Shown here piece after piece: positions 7,917 to 16,521 of a stretch of DNA of 64,000 bases. Positions within the stretch are counted from its first letter, which is position 1, and every line of letters starts with the position of its first letter. Location of the stretch: NCBI GenBank assembly GCA_002337525.1, contig DDGG01000031.1, positions 35,051 through 99,050 on the forward strand. The letters run 5' to 3'. The stretch comes from Alphaproteobacteria bacterium UBA1908 (GTDB lineage: Bacteria > Pseudomonadota > Alphaproteobacteria > Caedimonadales > UBA1908). Below the pieces are notes generated by a model. The model saw only the letters and a program-made list of their open reading frames with translations. It had not been told where the DNA came from and ran no database searches. A program made the position numbers and the translations under genes.

Positions 7917-8351
7917 ATGTCGTCTAAGTTAACAGTAAAACTTAAAGATTTAATTGAGAAAAACGCTCTTTCTGTTCAAGGGCTTGAAAGAAAAGCAGGC
8001 CTTAAAATTCATGCTGTTCGTAACATATTGACAGGCCAGACAAAAAAACCAAGCGCTGAAACGCTTTTAGCTGTTTCTAAAGCGCTGGATTGTAGTATCA
8101 GTGACCTTCTGGATGAGGTAAGACCCAGAAATGAGAACAGAGAAACGATACAAGAAATTGTTTTCCACAAAATTGATTTATTACAAAAAATCATTCCTGA
8201 TATTATTGAGTTTCATCAACAAAATACCTTGCCATTGACAAATTGTGACTTAATGGAGGCTATTGAGCAGATCTATACATATTCTCTTAAAAATAACAAT
8301 GGAGATTATGACAGTAACTTTGCCAAATGGTTCCTTGAAAGAAAATTATAA
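7917..8351 (+). CDS. XRE-family helix-turn-helix transcriptional regulator
   Basis: The 144-residue form starting at ATG 7917 (MSSKLTVKLKDLIEKN) has a Cro/C1-type HTH at about residues 8-68: LSVQGLERKAGLKIHAVRNI is the two-helix core, followed by PSAETLLAVSKALDCSISDL. The rest (about 70-144) is a predicted helical domain of unknown function. An in-frame start 27 codons upstream would add a hydrophobic stretch unlike an HTH protein and run through the inverted repeat, so I reject it. The gene diverges from the peptide and LuxI-like unit and probably controls it or itself. Confidence 0.82.
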   Translation: MSSKLTVKLKDLIEKNALSVQGLERKAGLKIHAVRNILTGQTKKPSAETLLAVSKALDCSISDLLDEVRPRNENRETIQEIVFHKIDLLQKIIPDIIEFHQQNTLPLTNCDLMEAIEQIYTYSLKNNNGDYDSNFAKWFLERKL

Positions 8352-8636
8352 CCTCTTTTAATTGAGTGTTAAAATTTCTGATGCTCTTTAAAGAAGAAAG
8401 CCTAAAGATAAAGGACGAGTACCATTTGAAAAGCTGTCATAAACGCAGACCTTTTAAAAAAGTGCTCCCTATCAAAAGAGAAAGAAGCAGGGCCATTTGA
8501 TGTGCGCCCCCTAAGGAGCCCCAATTAAGGGTCCAACAATGCTGTGCCCCCTTCGTAAACCTCAAGAGTAACAGCCCTGATTCTTGTCTCCATTTTTTAG
8601 TTAAAAATTGGCCGGATTCGTCATTTGAATCCTTAA

Positions 8637-8948
8637 CTAACTTTCAATATAACTCTGAAACTCTTGTGTTGTCTGAACATCGGACTTTAATAAGGCCGGG
8701 CTATCATAGGGATGGTTTTCAGCCAACCACTTTATTAAAAGGTTCCCTTTGGAAAGAGACGTTTTAAAAATCAAGCCATATTCTTCTGCTTCTTTAAGAT
8801 CACCTTCCCACATATAAACTGAATGAATGCAAGGAATAATATTCACACACTTGGCCAGGCTTTTTTTCACAACATGTTTGGCCAATTTTTTGGCAGACTC
8901 TAACGAATCACATGTTGTATAAATAAGAGTTAACTGATTGTCTTTCAT
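8637..8948 (-). CDS. cutA: Divalent-cation tolerance protein CutA
   Basis: The 103-residue product matches CutA1 along its length: LIYTTCDSLESAKKLAKHVV, then LAKCVNIIPCIHSVYMWEGD and the C-terminal HPYDSPALL. CutA proteins are small ferredoxin-like trimers linked to copper and other divalent-cation tolerance; the molecular role is not settled. The gene stands alone, with about 150 bases to the terminator of the next minus-strand gene and 285 non-coding bases on its downstream side. Confidence 0.93.
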   Translation of the reverse strand: MKDNQLTLIYTTCDSLESAKKLAKHVVKKSLAKCVNIIPCIHSVYMWEGDLKEAEEYGLIFKTSLSKGNLLIKWLAENHPYDSPALLKSDVQTTQEFQSYIES

Positions 8949-9055
8949 TGAAAATTCCCTGTCTGAATTAAATTTCGTGTTAATAAAGCCAGCTGCCTTA
9001 CCAACTGACTTTTATACTTTATCTAATTTTATAATAATCTTGCTATCATAAAAAA

Positions 9056-9078
9056 AGGGCGACTTAAAAAGCCGCCCT
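9056..9078 (-). terminator. Terminator of the secreted-protein gene at 9105
   Basis: AGGGCGAC (9056-9063) pairs with GCCGCCCT (9071-9078) with one mismatch. Read on the minus strand it ends in a run of T, placed 27 bases after the stop of the upstream gene. Confidence 0.75.
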
Positions 9079-9104
9079 GTAATTTTATGAATTAAATGCC
9101 TGAT

Positions 9105-10223
9105 TTAGCTGGTTTCAAGAGAAGCAAAAATTGCCTTGAACCCATAGATGCTATCATCAGTATAAAAACTGGATCCTTCTGCAAGCCACTTTGTCAGAGA
9201 AATCGTCATGAAGCCCGGGTTGACTTCTGCAAAGCCCAATCCTGTTAAGATCCCGGTATAGTGCAAAAAACCCCCTCTAAACTTACAAGCTTCTTCCCCG
9301 GCAAATATAGCAACGGCTTCTGCAAAAGTTTTAGAGCCGGCTTGAGAAAATCCTTTCGCATTGAGGTGAATCCAGGCATGCTTGAAAAAAGCCTCCTGAT
9401 GATCTCTAAAGGACGGCTCAAAATCAGGTGTTTCTGATCCTTGAAGGCCTACTCTAAAATGGAATTTTTGCGTCTCATCAGCAGTTGTAATAGCTTCCAA
9501 CGCCCCTAAACCAATATCTTCAACTGCCGTACCTTTGCAAAATTTTTCAGCAAAAATTGGAAGTTTTTTTGCTAAAACTTGTAAAGACACGTTAAACTCT
9601 CTGATCGCATGTTTTTGAAGAGCAACAGGCTCTAACAGTTTCCAGGCAACAACCATATCCTTCGTTGTTTGATCAACCAGGGAAGGCATCAAAAAGGCTT
9701 GAAGCGCCCCATACCGCAAAGCTAAAGAAATACGGAAGGACTCACCTTTAGAATAATCAACCACTTTACCCTTTGAATTAACTTTTCCTAAAGGAAAGGC
9801 TTCTTTGAATTCCCGACGATCTTTTGGAAGCTCTCTTTCAAGGATTAAAGCAGGATCTAATTTCACCGTCTGTAAAGAAGCCCCCATTCCTAGTATGCCT
9901 CCTTGTTCTTCTTTTACATCCCATTCTGATTGCAGAGCAACACAACCTGGACGAATCTGCCCCTTTTTTGCCTTATTTCCAATAGCAATGGTTTTAGAAA
10001 TTCGAATACCTTCGCCAGGCTTACCAAAGGCAGGCGCAACTTTCTTTAAGTCTTGTTTTGCATCGCGTCCTGTCTTCTGATGATACGCCTGACACAATGT
10101 ACGAGCAAGAGGATGCTGGTCATCAAGGATGTCAGCACCTGCTGAAGAAGAGGAAGCATAGGCTTCTGCCCCCCAAAGCGCCGCCAAAGTCGCGCAAGCG
10201 ACAAACAGGTTTATTTTTTTCAT
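9105..10223 (-). CDS. Secreted protein of unknown function
   Basis: The 372-residue protein starts with a clear Sec signal peptide (MKKINLFVACATLAALWGAE, cleavage likely after AYA near residue 23), so it should be exported to the periplasm or beyond. The mature part is soluble, of mixed composition, with about four cysteines (RTLCQAY, RPGCVAL, EKFCKG, EACKFRG), possibly two disulfides. I recognise no domain or catalytic motif. AAGGAGC lies seven bases before the ATG, and a strong terminator follows, so the gene is monocistronic. TTGTCA repeats about 45 bases upstream may form part of its promoter. Confidence 0.75.
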   Translation of the reverse strand: MKKINLFVACATLAALWGAEAYASSSSAGADILDDQHPLARTLCQAYHQKTGRDAKQDLKKVAPAFGKPGEGIRISKTIAIGNKAKKGQIRPGCVALQSEWDVKEEQGGILGMGASLQTVKLDPALILERELPKDRREFKEAFPLGKVNSKGKVVDYSKGESFRISLALRYGALQAFLMPSLVDQTTKDMVVAWKLLEPVALQKHAIREFNVSLQVLAKKLPIFAEKFCKGTAVEDIGLGALEAITTADETQKFHFRVGLQGSETPDFEPSFRDHQEAFFKHAWIHLNAKGFSQAGSKTFAEAVAIFAGEEACKFRGGFLHYTGILTGLGFAEVNPGFMTISLTKWLAEGSSFYTDDSIYGFKAIFASLETS

Positions 10224-10897
10224 AGGAAGCTCCTTTTGAAATTTTAATTTTTGACAATTTTGACAATACTGAAAAAATTTATGGCACTGTGTTAACGCTT
10301 ATGTCAATCGAAAAGATGACGTTAAGGATAAAAACAAGACTTTAGCGCCCCCCCTTTTGATTATCGATACTCTTTTAAGCCCAAAAAAAGAGGCTCTGCA
10401 CCCTTTAAGTATTTGCAATGTATTGAAAAAATCTGAAGCATGAATTCTCCTAAGCCAGATATAAATAAAGTACAGAGTGAAAACGAGATTCACCCCAATT
10501 TCTTCAAAGATTCTTGAATACAGTTCATTTTAGAGTTGTTAAACGCCAGATCAGAGATAATAAACACCTATATTTTAATAATTTATAGAATAGAAAATAC
10601 ATTAATTTAATTCTGAAATATGAATAGATAATTTAACACCTAAATAAAGAGAGTGTTTTTTTCTATTTCAAGGGCTCTCAATTTTTAAATATTTCCCCAT
10701 AAAACTATGCAAAAGAACAATTCAGAAATGGCTTTACAAAACCTAATAGTGCTCGATATCAAAACTGTCCTCACGAAGCTCGAAATATAAAAACCAGCCC
10801 AAAAAATATATTTGGACAAAAAAAATTGAATCAAGCTTATTCTTGATTAAAGGTCTTAAGAAATGTAGTCTTTCGACAGTTTTACCCTAATTCATCA
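10224..10897. other. Long intergenic region between divergent genes
   Basis: About 675 very AT-rich bases separate the divergently transcribed secreted-protein and glycosyltransferase genes. No RNA gene, strong hairpin or convincing ORF is visible. A 64-codon minus-strand frame at 10299-10493 has no ribosome binding site or recognisable product. Confidence 0.5.
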
Positions 10898-10900
10898 TTG

Positions 10901-12562
10901 ATGATGCTGAATCGCCTTTTAAAGGGCCCTGTTGCCCTCCCTTTTTTACTGGCCATCTTAATTTGTTCGACAAGTCTTTTCTATTTTCTGGGGGGATATG
11001 GCCTTTTGGATAATAATGAAGGCCTATATGCACAAATTGGGCGCGAAATGACGAAAACAGGGAATTATATTATTCCCTCTTTAAATGGCCTTCCCTATCT
11101 TGAAAAACCTCCCCTTTTGTACTGGCTCATATCAAGTCTTTTTCACATCTTTGGCACCAATGAAACAGCCGCAAGATGTGTCCCGGCAATGTCTGCTTTT
11201 TTAGGGTTGTTTTTTATCTATAGCCTCCTTAAAAAAGTCTTTTCCCGCATAACAGGGATAACAGCTTTCCTGATTCTTGGAACAAGCCTTGGATATATCG
11301 CTTTTGCTCGCACTCTTTTGTTTGATATGCTTTTTACCACCTGCCTGACAGGTGCTCTTTGCTCTCTTTTCAATCTGTGTGAAAAGAAAACTGTCAAATC
11401 TGTTCTTTCTTTTTATCTTTTTCTGGCCTTTGCTGTTCTGGCGAAAGGCTTGGTAGGCCTTGTTCTAACAGGTTTGATCTGGACCACCTATTTCCTTGTT
11501 GAAGGTCGCCGGCATATTTCATTCTGGCATCCTTTGAGCCCGACAGGTCTTGTTCTGTTCCTTACTATTACAGCACCATGGCATGTTGCAGCTCATCTTC
11601 AGGAAGACTCCTTTGCCTGGTTTTATTTTATTAATGAGCATTTTTTAAGATTCCTGGGCCAACGGGAACCCCATGATTATTATGAAGGCCCCGTGTATTA
11701 CTATACATACAGGATTTTTCTTTACTTTATTCCCTGGACACTGATTACCCCCTTTCTTATTCGCCAGAAAATGAATTTTGAAACTTCCTCTCAACGTCGC
11801 CTTTTCTTTTTCATGACGTCTTGGTTTATAAGTGTCTTTATTTTTTTCAGCATCTCTAAAGCCAAGGCAAATTATTACCTTGTTACACTTATGCCGCCCG
11901 CAGCAGTTTTATTCAGCCTTTATTTTAACGAGAAGCTTTCTGAGCGAACCCATCGATGGATTTATGGGACAGGTTACAGCATATTAACCCTTCTTTCCCT
12001 GATTTTCCTGGCAATCTTTGTCTTCCAGAAAATGAAAGCCCCGTTCCCTCTTTCTCTCGACATTCCACAAAACCTATGGATGTCGGGAGTTTTGGGATTA
12101 TGTATTGTCTGTATTTGTCAGATCCTGAAGAAATATAAAACAGATCTTTGGTCCGTTTTTCCCTTAAGTTCCCTGCCAATAGTCCTTCTTTTTGCAGGCA
12201 CCAGAATTCTTCCTTTATATGAAGATCAACTCTCCCAAAAAAAGATGGCTCTTCAGGCTTTGCAAACAACCAAAGGGCCTTTCCTGATTTACAGGGAATA
12301 CGAGGCCGTCTCGTCTCTACGTTTTTATTTGCCATCTGACCTTCGAATTGTTGATAGTATAAGCCAGGATTTATTATTTGCCCAGCAGCAGGAACCCGCC
12401 GGCAAGCACTTTTTAACAAGAGAAATGTTTAAAGAACAGGGTGGCTTCATTTTTGTTCGAAAGAATCGGGAAGCAGAATTCATGAGTTATTTCCCAATGG
12501 CCACAAAAATTCTTGAAAGGTCCCAGGGAAAAGTCGCTCTTTATCATCTCCAGTCAAAATAG
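10901..12562 (+). CDS. ArnT/PMT-like membrane glycosyltransferase (GT-C fold)
   Basis: The protein of about 553 residues has roughly 12 hydrophobic segments and the GT-C features of the ArnT/PMT group: an acidic motif in the first periplasmic loop (LLDNNEGLYAQIGREM), then LNGLPYLEKPPLLYWL and ETAARCVPAM. Such enzymes move a sugar from undecaprenyl-phosphate to lipid A, protein or another acceptor on the periplasmic face. The acceptor is not evident: no arn genes or O-antigen ligase are nearby. Start ATG 10901 or 10904; a TTG at 10898 is also in frame. The family call is firm, the symbol arnT would not be. Confidence 0.82.
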   Translation: MMLNRLLKGPVALPFLLAILICSTSLFYFLGGYGLLDNNEGLYAQIGREMTKTGNYIIPSLNGLPYLEKPPLLYWLISSLFHIFGTNETAARCVPAMSAFLGLFFIYSLLKKVFSRITGITAFLILGTSLGYIAFARTLLFDMLFTTCLTGALCSLFNLCEKKTVKSVLSFYLFLAFAVLAKGLVGLVLTGLIWTTYFLVEGRRHISFWHPLSPTGLVLFLTITAPWHVAAHLQEDSFAWFYFINEHFLRFLGQREPHDYYEGPVYYYTYRIFLYFIPWTLITPFLIRQKMNFETSSQRRLFFFMTSWFISVFIFFSISKAKANYYLVTLMPPAAVLFSLYFNEKLSERTHRWIYGTGYSILTLLSLIFLAIFVFQKMKAPFPLSLDIPQNLWMSGVLGLCIVCICQILKKYKTDLWSVFPLSSLPIVLLFAGTRILPLYEDQLSQKKMALQALQTTKGPFLIYREYEAVSSLRFYLPSDLRIVDSISQDLLFAQQQEPAGKHFLTREMFKEQGGFIFVRKNREAEFMSYFPMATKILERSQGKVALYHLQSK

Positions 12563-12746
12563 TTTGTTTGAGATCTAATCTGTCATTTTTAGAGCTTCCC
12601 AACGACAGATAAAGCAGACACTATTTCCTTGAAAGAGCTTTTTCACTTTTATGTTAAGATCCTGACGACCATTTTACACCTTCCGGATCACAAAAAAGAG
12701 GGTCTGTATTTTGAAGGTATGTCCTCATCATTCATGAGTAAGGATT

Positions 12747-12765
12747 GTCGAGCGTCGGGATCCAG
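12747..12765. repeat. Fragment of the dispersed GTCAT…GATCCAG repeat
   Basis: GTCGAGCGTCGGGATCCAG matches the centre of the 116-base repeats at 63013 and 63875 at all but one position. It lies in the 259-base gap between the glycosyltransferase and the type I secretion operon and looks like a degenerate remnant. Confidence 0.5.
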
Positions 12766-12821
12766 CTAAAAATCTTTAATGAAACCACAAAAAGAAATCT
12801 TTGTATCCTTTTCTGGAATTA

Positions 12822-14150
12822 CTAACGCTCGGTCAGGGCATTTTGCCTTGCTCGTAGAATAGGTTTAAGAATATAGTCCAGAATTGTTTTCTTACCCGTA
12901 ATAATATCAGCAGAGGCCGTCATACCAGGAATAATCGCCACTTCTTTTGACGATTTGCTCAGACGATTTCCAAGCGTTCTCAACCTGATCTTGAAATAGC
13001 TTATATTCGGATCTTTTTCATCCTGAATAGAGTCCGCACTAATTTGGACCAATTCTGCTTCAAGCCCCCCATAAATTGCAAAATCATAAGCGGTTAGTTT
13101 AATAGAGGCAGGAAGCCCGGGACGCAAGAAAGCAATATCAGCCGGCAAAACCTTGGCTTCAATCAGTAGTGTATCTTCCAAAGGCACAATCTCAACCAGA
13201 TCTTCTCCTGGTTGGACAACACCGCCAATTGTTGCTACCAAAAGTTGCTTTACAATCCCCTTAACCGGAGACTTCACTTCTGTCCGCGATAACCGATCGC
13301 CCTCAGTTTTGAAAGACTCCTGCGCCGCACCCAGTTTATTTTCAGCTTCTTGTAGAGCCTTGCTGTCTTGTTCCGCAAAATCAAGGGGAACCTGTTTCAG
13401 CTTATCTTTTGCCTGCTTCAAAGCAGAGCGAGCCCTTTCAATATTCACTTTAACAGAGCCCAGTTCACCACGAAGTTTCACCGCTTCACTTTTTAGACGC
13501 AAAAAATCAACGCGTGCTGTTAAACCTCGTTTCACCAGCGGTTCATTGATTTTGACTTCTTCCTCTGAAAGGGCAACCTGATCTTTCAACTGGCTTTTTC
13601 TATTCTCCAGCTCAAGAAGTTCCTGTTTTTTTTGTTCAACTTCCTGTTTTGCAATATTAAGCTGGTTATTGTACTGCCCCATACGTGCCCGATAACGCGC
13701 CATTGCTCTTTCGGCAACAACCGGAGCCTTTTTGCTGACCTCTTCGGGAACAACATATGGGATTTGATTAATTTGGGCCCGCAATCGACCAACCTCTGAT
13801 AAATAACGGTAATAAAGGTTCTCTCCTTCCTGTAAACGGGCGCTTGCCTGGGTGTTATCAATCTTTAAAAGAACCTGACCTTTTTCAACAATATCTCCTT
13901 CCCTGATATAAATATCTTGAACGATTCCTCCCTCCAGGTGATCTACACGTTGAATCTGGCTCGAAGGAATAACCCGGCCTTCTGCCCGAGTAAGCTCATC
14001 TATTTCAGCATAATTCGCCCACAAAATAAAAATAACAATGAAAAGGCCTGTCGCATATAATAGGATAGGTGCAAATCTTTCTTCCTTTCGAAAGTTTGCC
14101 GCTGCAATTGGTTTCATGAAGTCAACATCATCAGGGTTTATCTTTGTCAT
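12822..14150 (-). CDS. Type I secretion membrane fusion protein (HlyD/LapC family)
   Basis: The protein has about 442 residues from the ATG at 14150. A cytoplasmic N-terminus leads into one membrane segment (about 23-45, FAPILLYATGLFIVIFILW), a lipoyl/barrel-sandwich half starting at RVDHLEGGIVQDIYIREGD, a long coiled coil (about 120-285) and the returning half with VKSPVKGIVKQLLVATIGGV and VQPGEDLVEIVPLED, as in HlyD. It bridges the inner-membrane ATPase and outer-membrane TolC during one-step export. The start is four bases after the stop of the ATPase gene, so they are one operon. A longer frame opening at 14258 would lie inside the ATPase gene and is rejected. Confidence 0.92.
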   Translation of the reverse strand: MTKINPDDVDFMKPIAAANFRKEERFAPILLYATGLFIVIFILWANYAEIDELTRAEGRVIPSSQIQRVDHLEGGIVQDIYIREGDIVEKGQVLLKIDNTQASARLQEGENLYYRYLSEVGRLRAQINQIPYVVPEEVSKKAPVVAERAMARYRARMGQYNNQLNIAKQEVEQKKQELLELENRKSQLKDQVALSEEEVKINEPLVKRGLTARVDFLRLKSEAVKLRGELGSVKVNIERARSALKQAKDKLKQVPLDFAEQDSKALQEAENKLGAAQESFKTEGDRLSRTEVKSPVKGIVKQLLVATIGGVVQPGEDLVEIVPLEDTLLIEAKVLPADIAFLRPGLPASIKLTAYDFAIYGGLEAELVQISADSIQDEKDPNISYFKIRLRTLGNRLSKSSKEVAIIPGMTASADIITGKKTILDYILKPILRARQNALTER

Positions 14151-14154
14151 TTTC

Positions 14155-16368
14155 TTATGCCCCTCGAATTTGCGATTTACTAAGAGCCTTGATGACCTCG
14201 TCACGAGGTCCATCGGCAACAACACGACCGCTGTCAACAATAACAAGTCGATCAACAAGGCGCACTAAAGGCATACGATGCGTCACCAGCAAAAGAGTCT
14301 TATCTTTGATATGGGATTTCAGGCGATTCAAAAGACGTGCTTCGGAAGCATGGTCCATCATCGCTGTAGGCTCATCCATCATGTAAATGGCCGGATCCCT
14401 GACTAAGGCACGAGCAACGGCAACAGCCTGCCTCTGTCCTCCGGAAAGATTGCTGCCTCCTTCTCCAACCTGCATATCAAAGCCCTGGGGATGCGCTCGA
14501 ACAAAATCTAAAACACCTGCAAGTTCAGCAGCCTTAAAAAGAGCCGCATCATCAGCATCCCTAACACCCAACAGAATATTATCTTTCACACTGCCATAAA
14601 AAAGGTATATATCCTGGGGGACATGACCCATATTTGACCTTAAATCCGCAGGATCAATTTGGCGAATATCGGTTCCATCAATCTTAACCGAGCCGGACTG
14701 AGGTTCGTAAAGGTTCAGAATTAATTTTTCGAAAGTCGACTTACCAGATCCTATACGACCCAAAAAACCAATTTTTTCACCCGCCTCAATTTTCAAAGAG
14801 AAGTCCTTGAGAGCATTTGTCTTTTGACCTGGGTATGAAAAAGTGACGTCCTCAAACTCTATATTTCCTTTTAAGACAGGACGATGGAGAAAGCGTTTCC
14901 CATAAGGCCTCTCAACAGGAAGCGCCAAAACCTGATCAAGGGCTTCCAGTGCCGTTTGTGACTGATTGAAACGTGTTAGAAGACTGACAACTTGACCAAG
15001 AGGGGCCATGCTGCGTGCTGATAAAATGGAGCAGGCAATAAGCCCCCCCATCGTTAACTCACCCTGACCAATCAAAAAAACACCCGCAATAATAACGCTA
15101 ACGTAACCAAGTTGTTGAACAAATCCAGACCAGTTCATGGCAAGAGTCGCAAAAAAACGTAAGAATTTTGAGGAGTCAGCTGACTGTGCAACAAACCCTT
15201 CCCAATCTTTTTGTGTTTCTCCCTCTGCCCCAAAGGACTTGATTGTTTCCAGACCATTAATAGTCTCAACCAAAAGAGCGTGCTTTTGCGCGGCTTCTCT
15301 AAAAGAACGACGTACCCAGGCACTAAGAGGAATATGAATCAGCAGGGAACCTGCAATAATAATAGGAATTGCAAAAAGAGGGACATACGCCAACGGCCCC
15401 CCAATCAGGTAAATAACGCCAATGAAGAGGATAATGAAGGGAAGATCGATAAGTGCCACAAGACTTGCGGATGAGAAAAATTCCCGCAAAGTCTCAAACT
15501 CGCGCAATTGATTTGCAAAACTCCCGGAAGAAACAGGTCGCGCGCCCAGTTGAATTCCCATAACATGTTCTAAGAGGCGGCTCGCCAAAATAATATCAGC
15601 ATTTTTTCCTGCCGAATCCACAAAGTAAACACGCAAATTCTTAAGAATAAAGTCAAAGAGAAAAACGATACCAATTCCGATCGACAAAACAATCAAAGTA
15701 TCAATAGCCCTATCCCCATTAGGAACCACACGGTCATAAACATTCATAGTAAATAAGGGACTCGCGATCGCAAACAGGTTCACCAAAACAGCAGCAAAGG
15801 CTACCTTGCTGTATACTGGCCAGAATTTCCATATAACACTCCAAAACCAGGACTTGGGCTTTTCTGTATCCAAATCAGCAGAACGATTATCATAACGATA
15901 AAGAGGCCTGGCAAATAAAGCATAACCACTATAGATAAGGTCCAGATCTTCCAAAGACAGGGTCGTCATACCTCGACCTGTTTCTGGCAGAATAATTTTG
16001 GCCTCTCCCTTGTCAGAAACCTCAACCAGGAGGCATGCTTTATCACCATCAAGGAGTAAAACACAGGGCAAGGTATATTTTGAAATATCCGATAATTTCT
16101 TATGGACAAGCCGCGCCGAAAGACCCGCTTTTGAAGCGGCCCGTATAAAATGTTCGGGTGATATTTTTTCTGTTTTTAAAGGAAGGCCTGCTCGAAAAGC
16201 AGCCGCTGACATTGGACGTTCAAGAAGTGAGCTTAATATTTCCAGACATGTAAGAAGTGAATCGCTTGATTCTGCACTTGACTTATCCCAACGAACCCTT
16301 TTCCTTTGGGGTGATTTTTCAGCCTTTGCTGTTTCTTTTGGTTTGTCCGGCACCTCTTCTTGAGACAT
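14155..16368 (-). CDS. Type I secretion ABC ATPase/permease (LapB/LssB-like)
   Basis: The protein has about 737 residues from ATG 16368, preceded by AAGGTG. After a lysine-rich lead comes a C39-peptidase-like domain (about 40-150) whose active-site cysteine region is degenerate, as in RTX exporters where it only binds substrate. A six-helix membrane domain and an ATPase follow: Walker A GRIGSGKST, signature LSGGQRQAVA, Walker B IYMMDEPTAMMD, H-loop THRM. It powers export of an unfolded protein from cytoplasm to exterior. The adaptor gene follows four bases downstream and the TolC gene diverges upstream, giving a complete machine. No RTX-type substrate gene is adjacent. An in-frame TTG at 16425 is a weaker start. 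Confidence 0.92.
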   Translation of the reverse strand: MSQEEVPDKPKETAKAEKSPQRKRVRWDKSSAESSDSLLTCLEILSSLLERPMSAAAFRAGLPLKTEKISPEHFIRAASKAGLSARLVHKKLSDISKYTLPCVLLLDGDKACLLVEVSDKGEAKIILPETGRGMTTLSLEDLDLIYSGYALFARPLYRYDNRSADLDTEKPKSWFWSVIWKFWPVYSKVAFAAVLVNLFAIASPLFTMNVYDRVVPNGDRAIDTLIVLSIGIGIVFLFDFILKNLRVYFVDSAGKNADIILASRLLEHVMGIQLGARPVSSGSFANQLREFETLREFFSSASLVALIDLPFIILFIGVIYLIGGPLAYVPLFAIPIIIAGSLLIHIPLSAWVRRSFREAAQKHALLVETINGLETIKSFGAEGETQKDWEGFVAQSADSSKFLRFFATLAMNWSGFVQQLGYVSVIIAGVFLIGQGELTMGGLIACSILSARSMAPLGQVVSLLTRFNQSQTALEALDQVLALPVERPYGKRFLHRPVLKGNIEFEDVTFSYPGQKTNALKDFSLKIEAGEKIGFLGRIGSGKSTFEKLILNLYEPQSGSVKIDGTDIRQIDPADLRSNMGHVPQDIYLFYGSVKDNILLGVRDADDAALFKAAELAGVLDFVRAHPQGFDMQVGEGGSNLSGGQRQAVAVARALVRDPAIYMMDEPTAMMDHASEARLLNRLKSHIKDKTLLLVTHRMPLVRLVDRLVIVDSGRVVADGPRDEVIKALSKSQIRGA

Positions 16369-16521
16369 ATATACAACACCTTCTTTGCTATTAATGTTTT
16401 CTTCTGTCACCTGCTCTCTAGACAAGTTAGGCTCAAGAAGCTACTTTCACAATAATAAACTTTAGTTTATGATAAATAAAAGTTAATTTTTTCAAAAAAG
16501 TATGTAGGGAGAAAATTAAGG

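Noticed and set aside
10299..10493. 64-codon minus-strand frame in the 10.2-10.9 kb gap
   Set aside because: No ribosome binding site, no recognisable product, in AT-rich DNA where chance frames are common.
14151..14258. Longer N-terminus for the HlyD-like protein
   Set aside because: The extra 36 codons lie inside the ATPase coding region; the ATG at 14150, four bases after that gene's stop, is the natural start.
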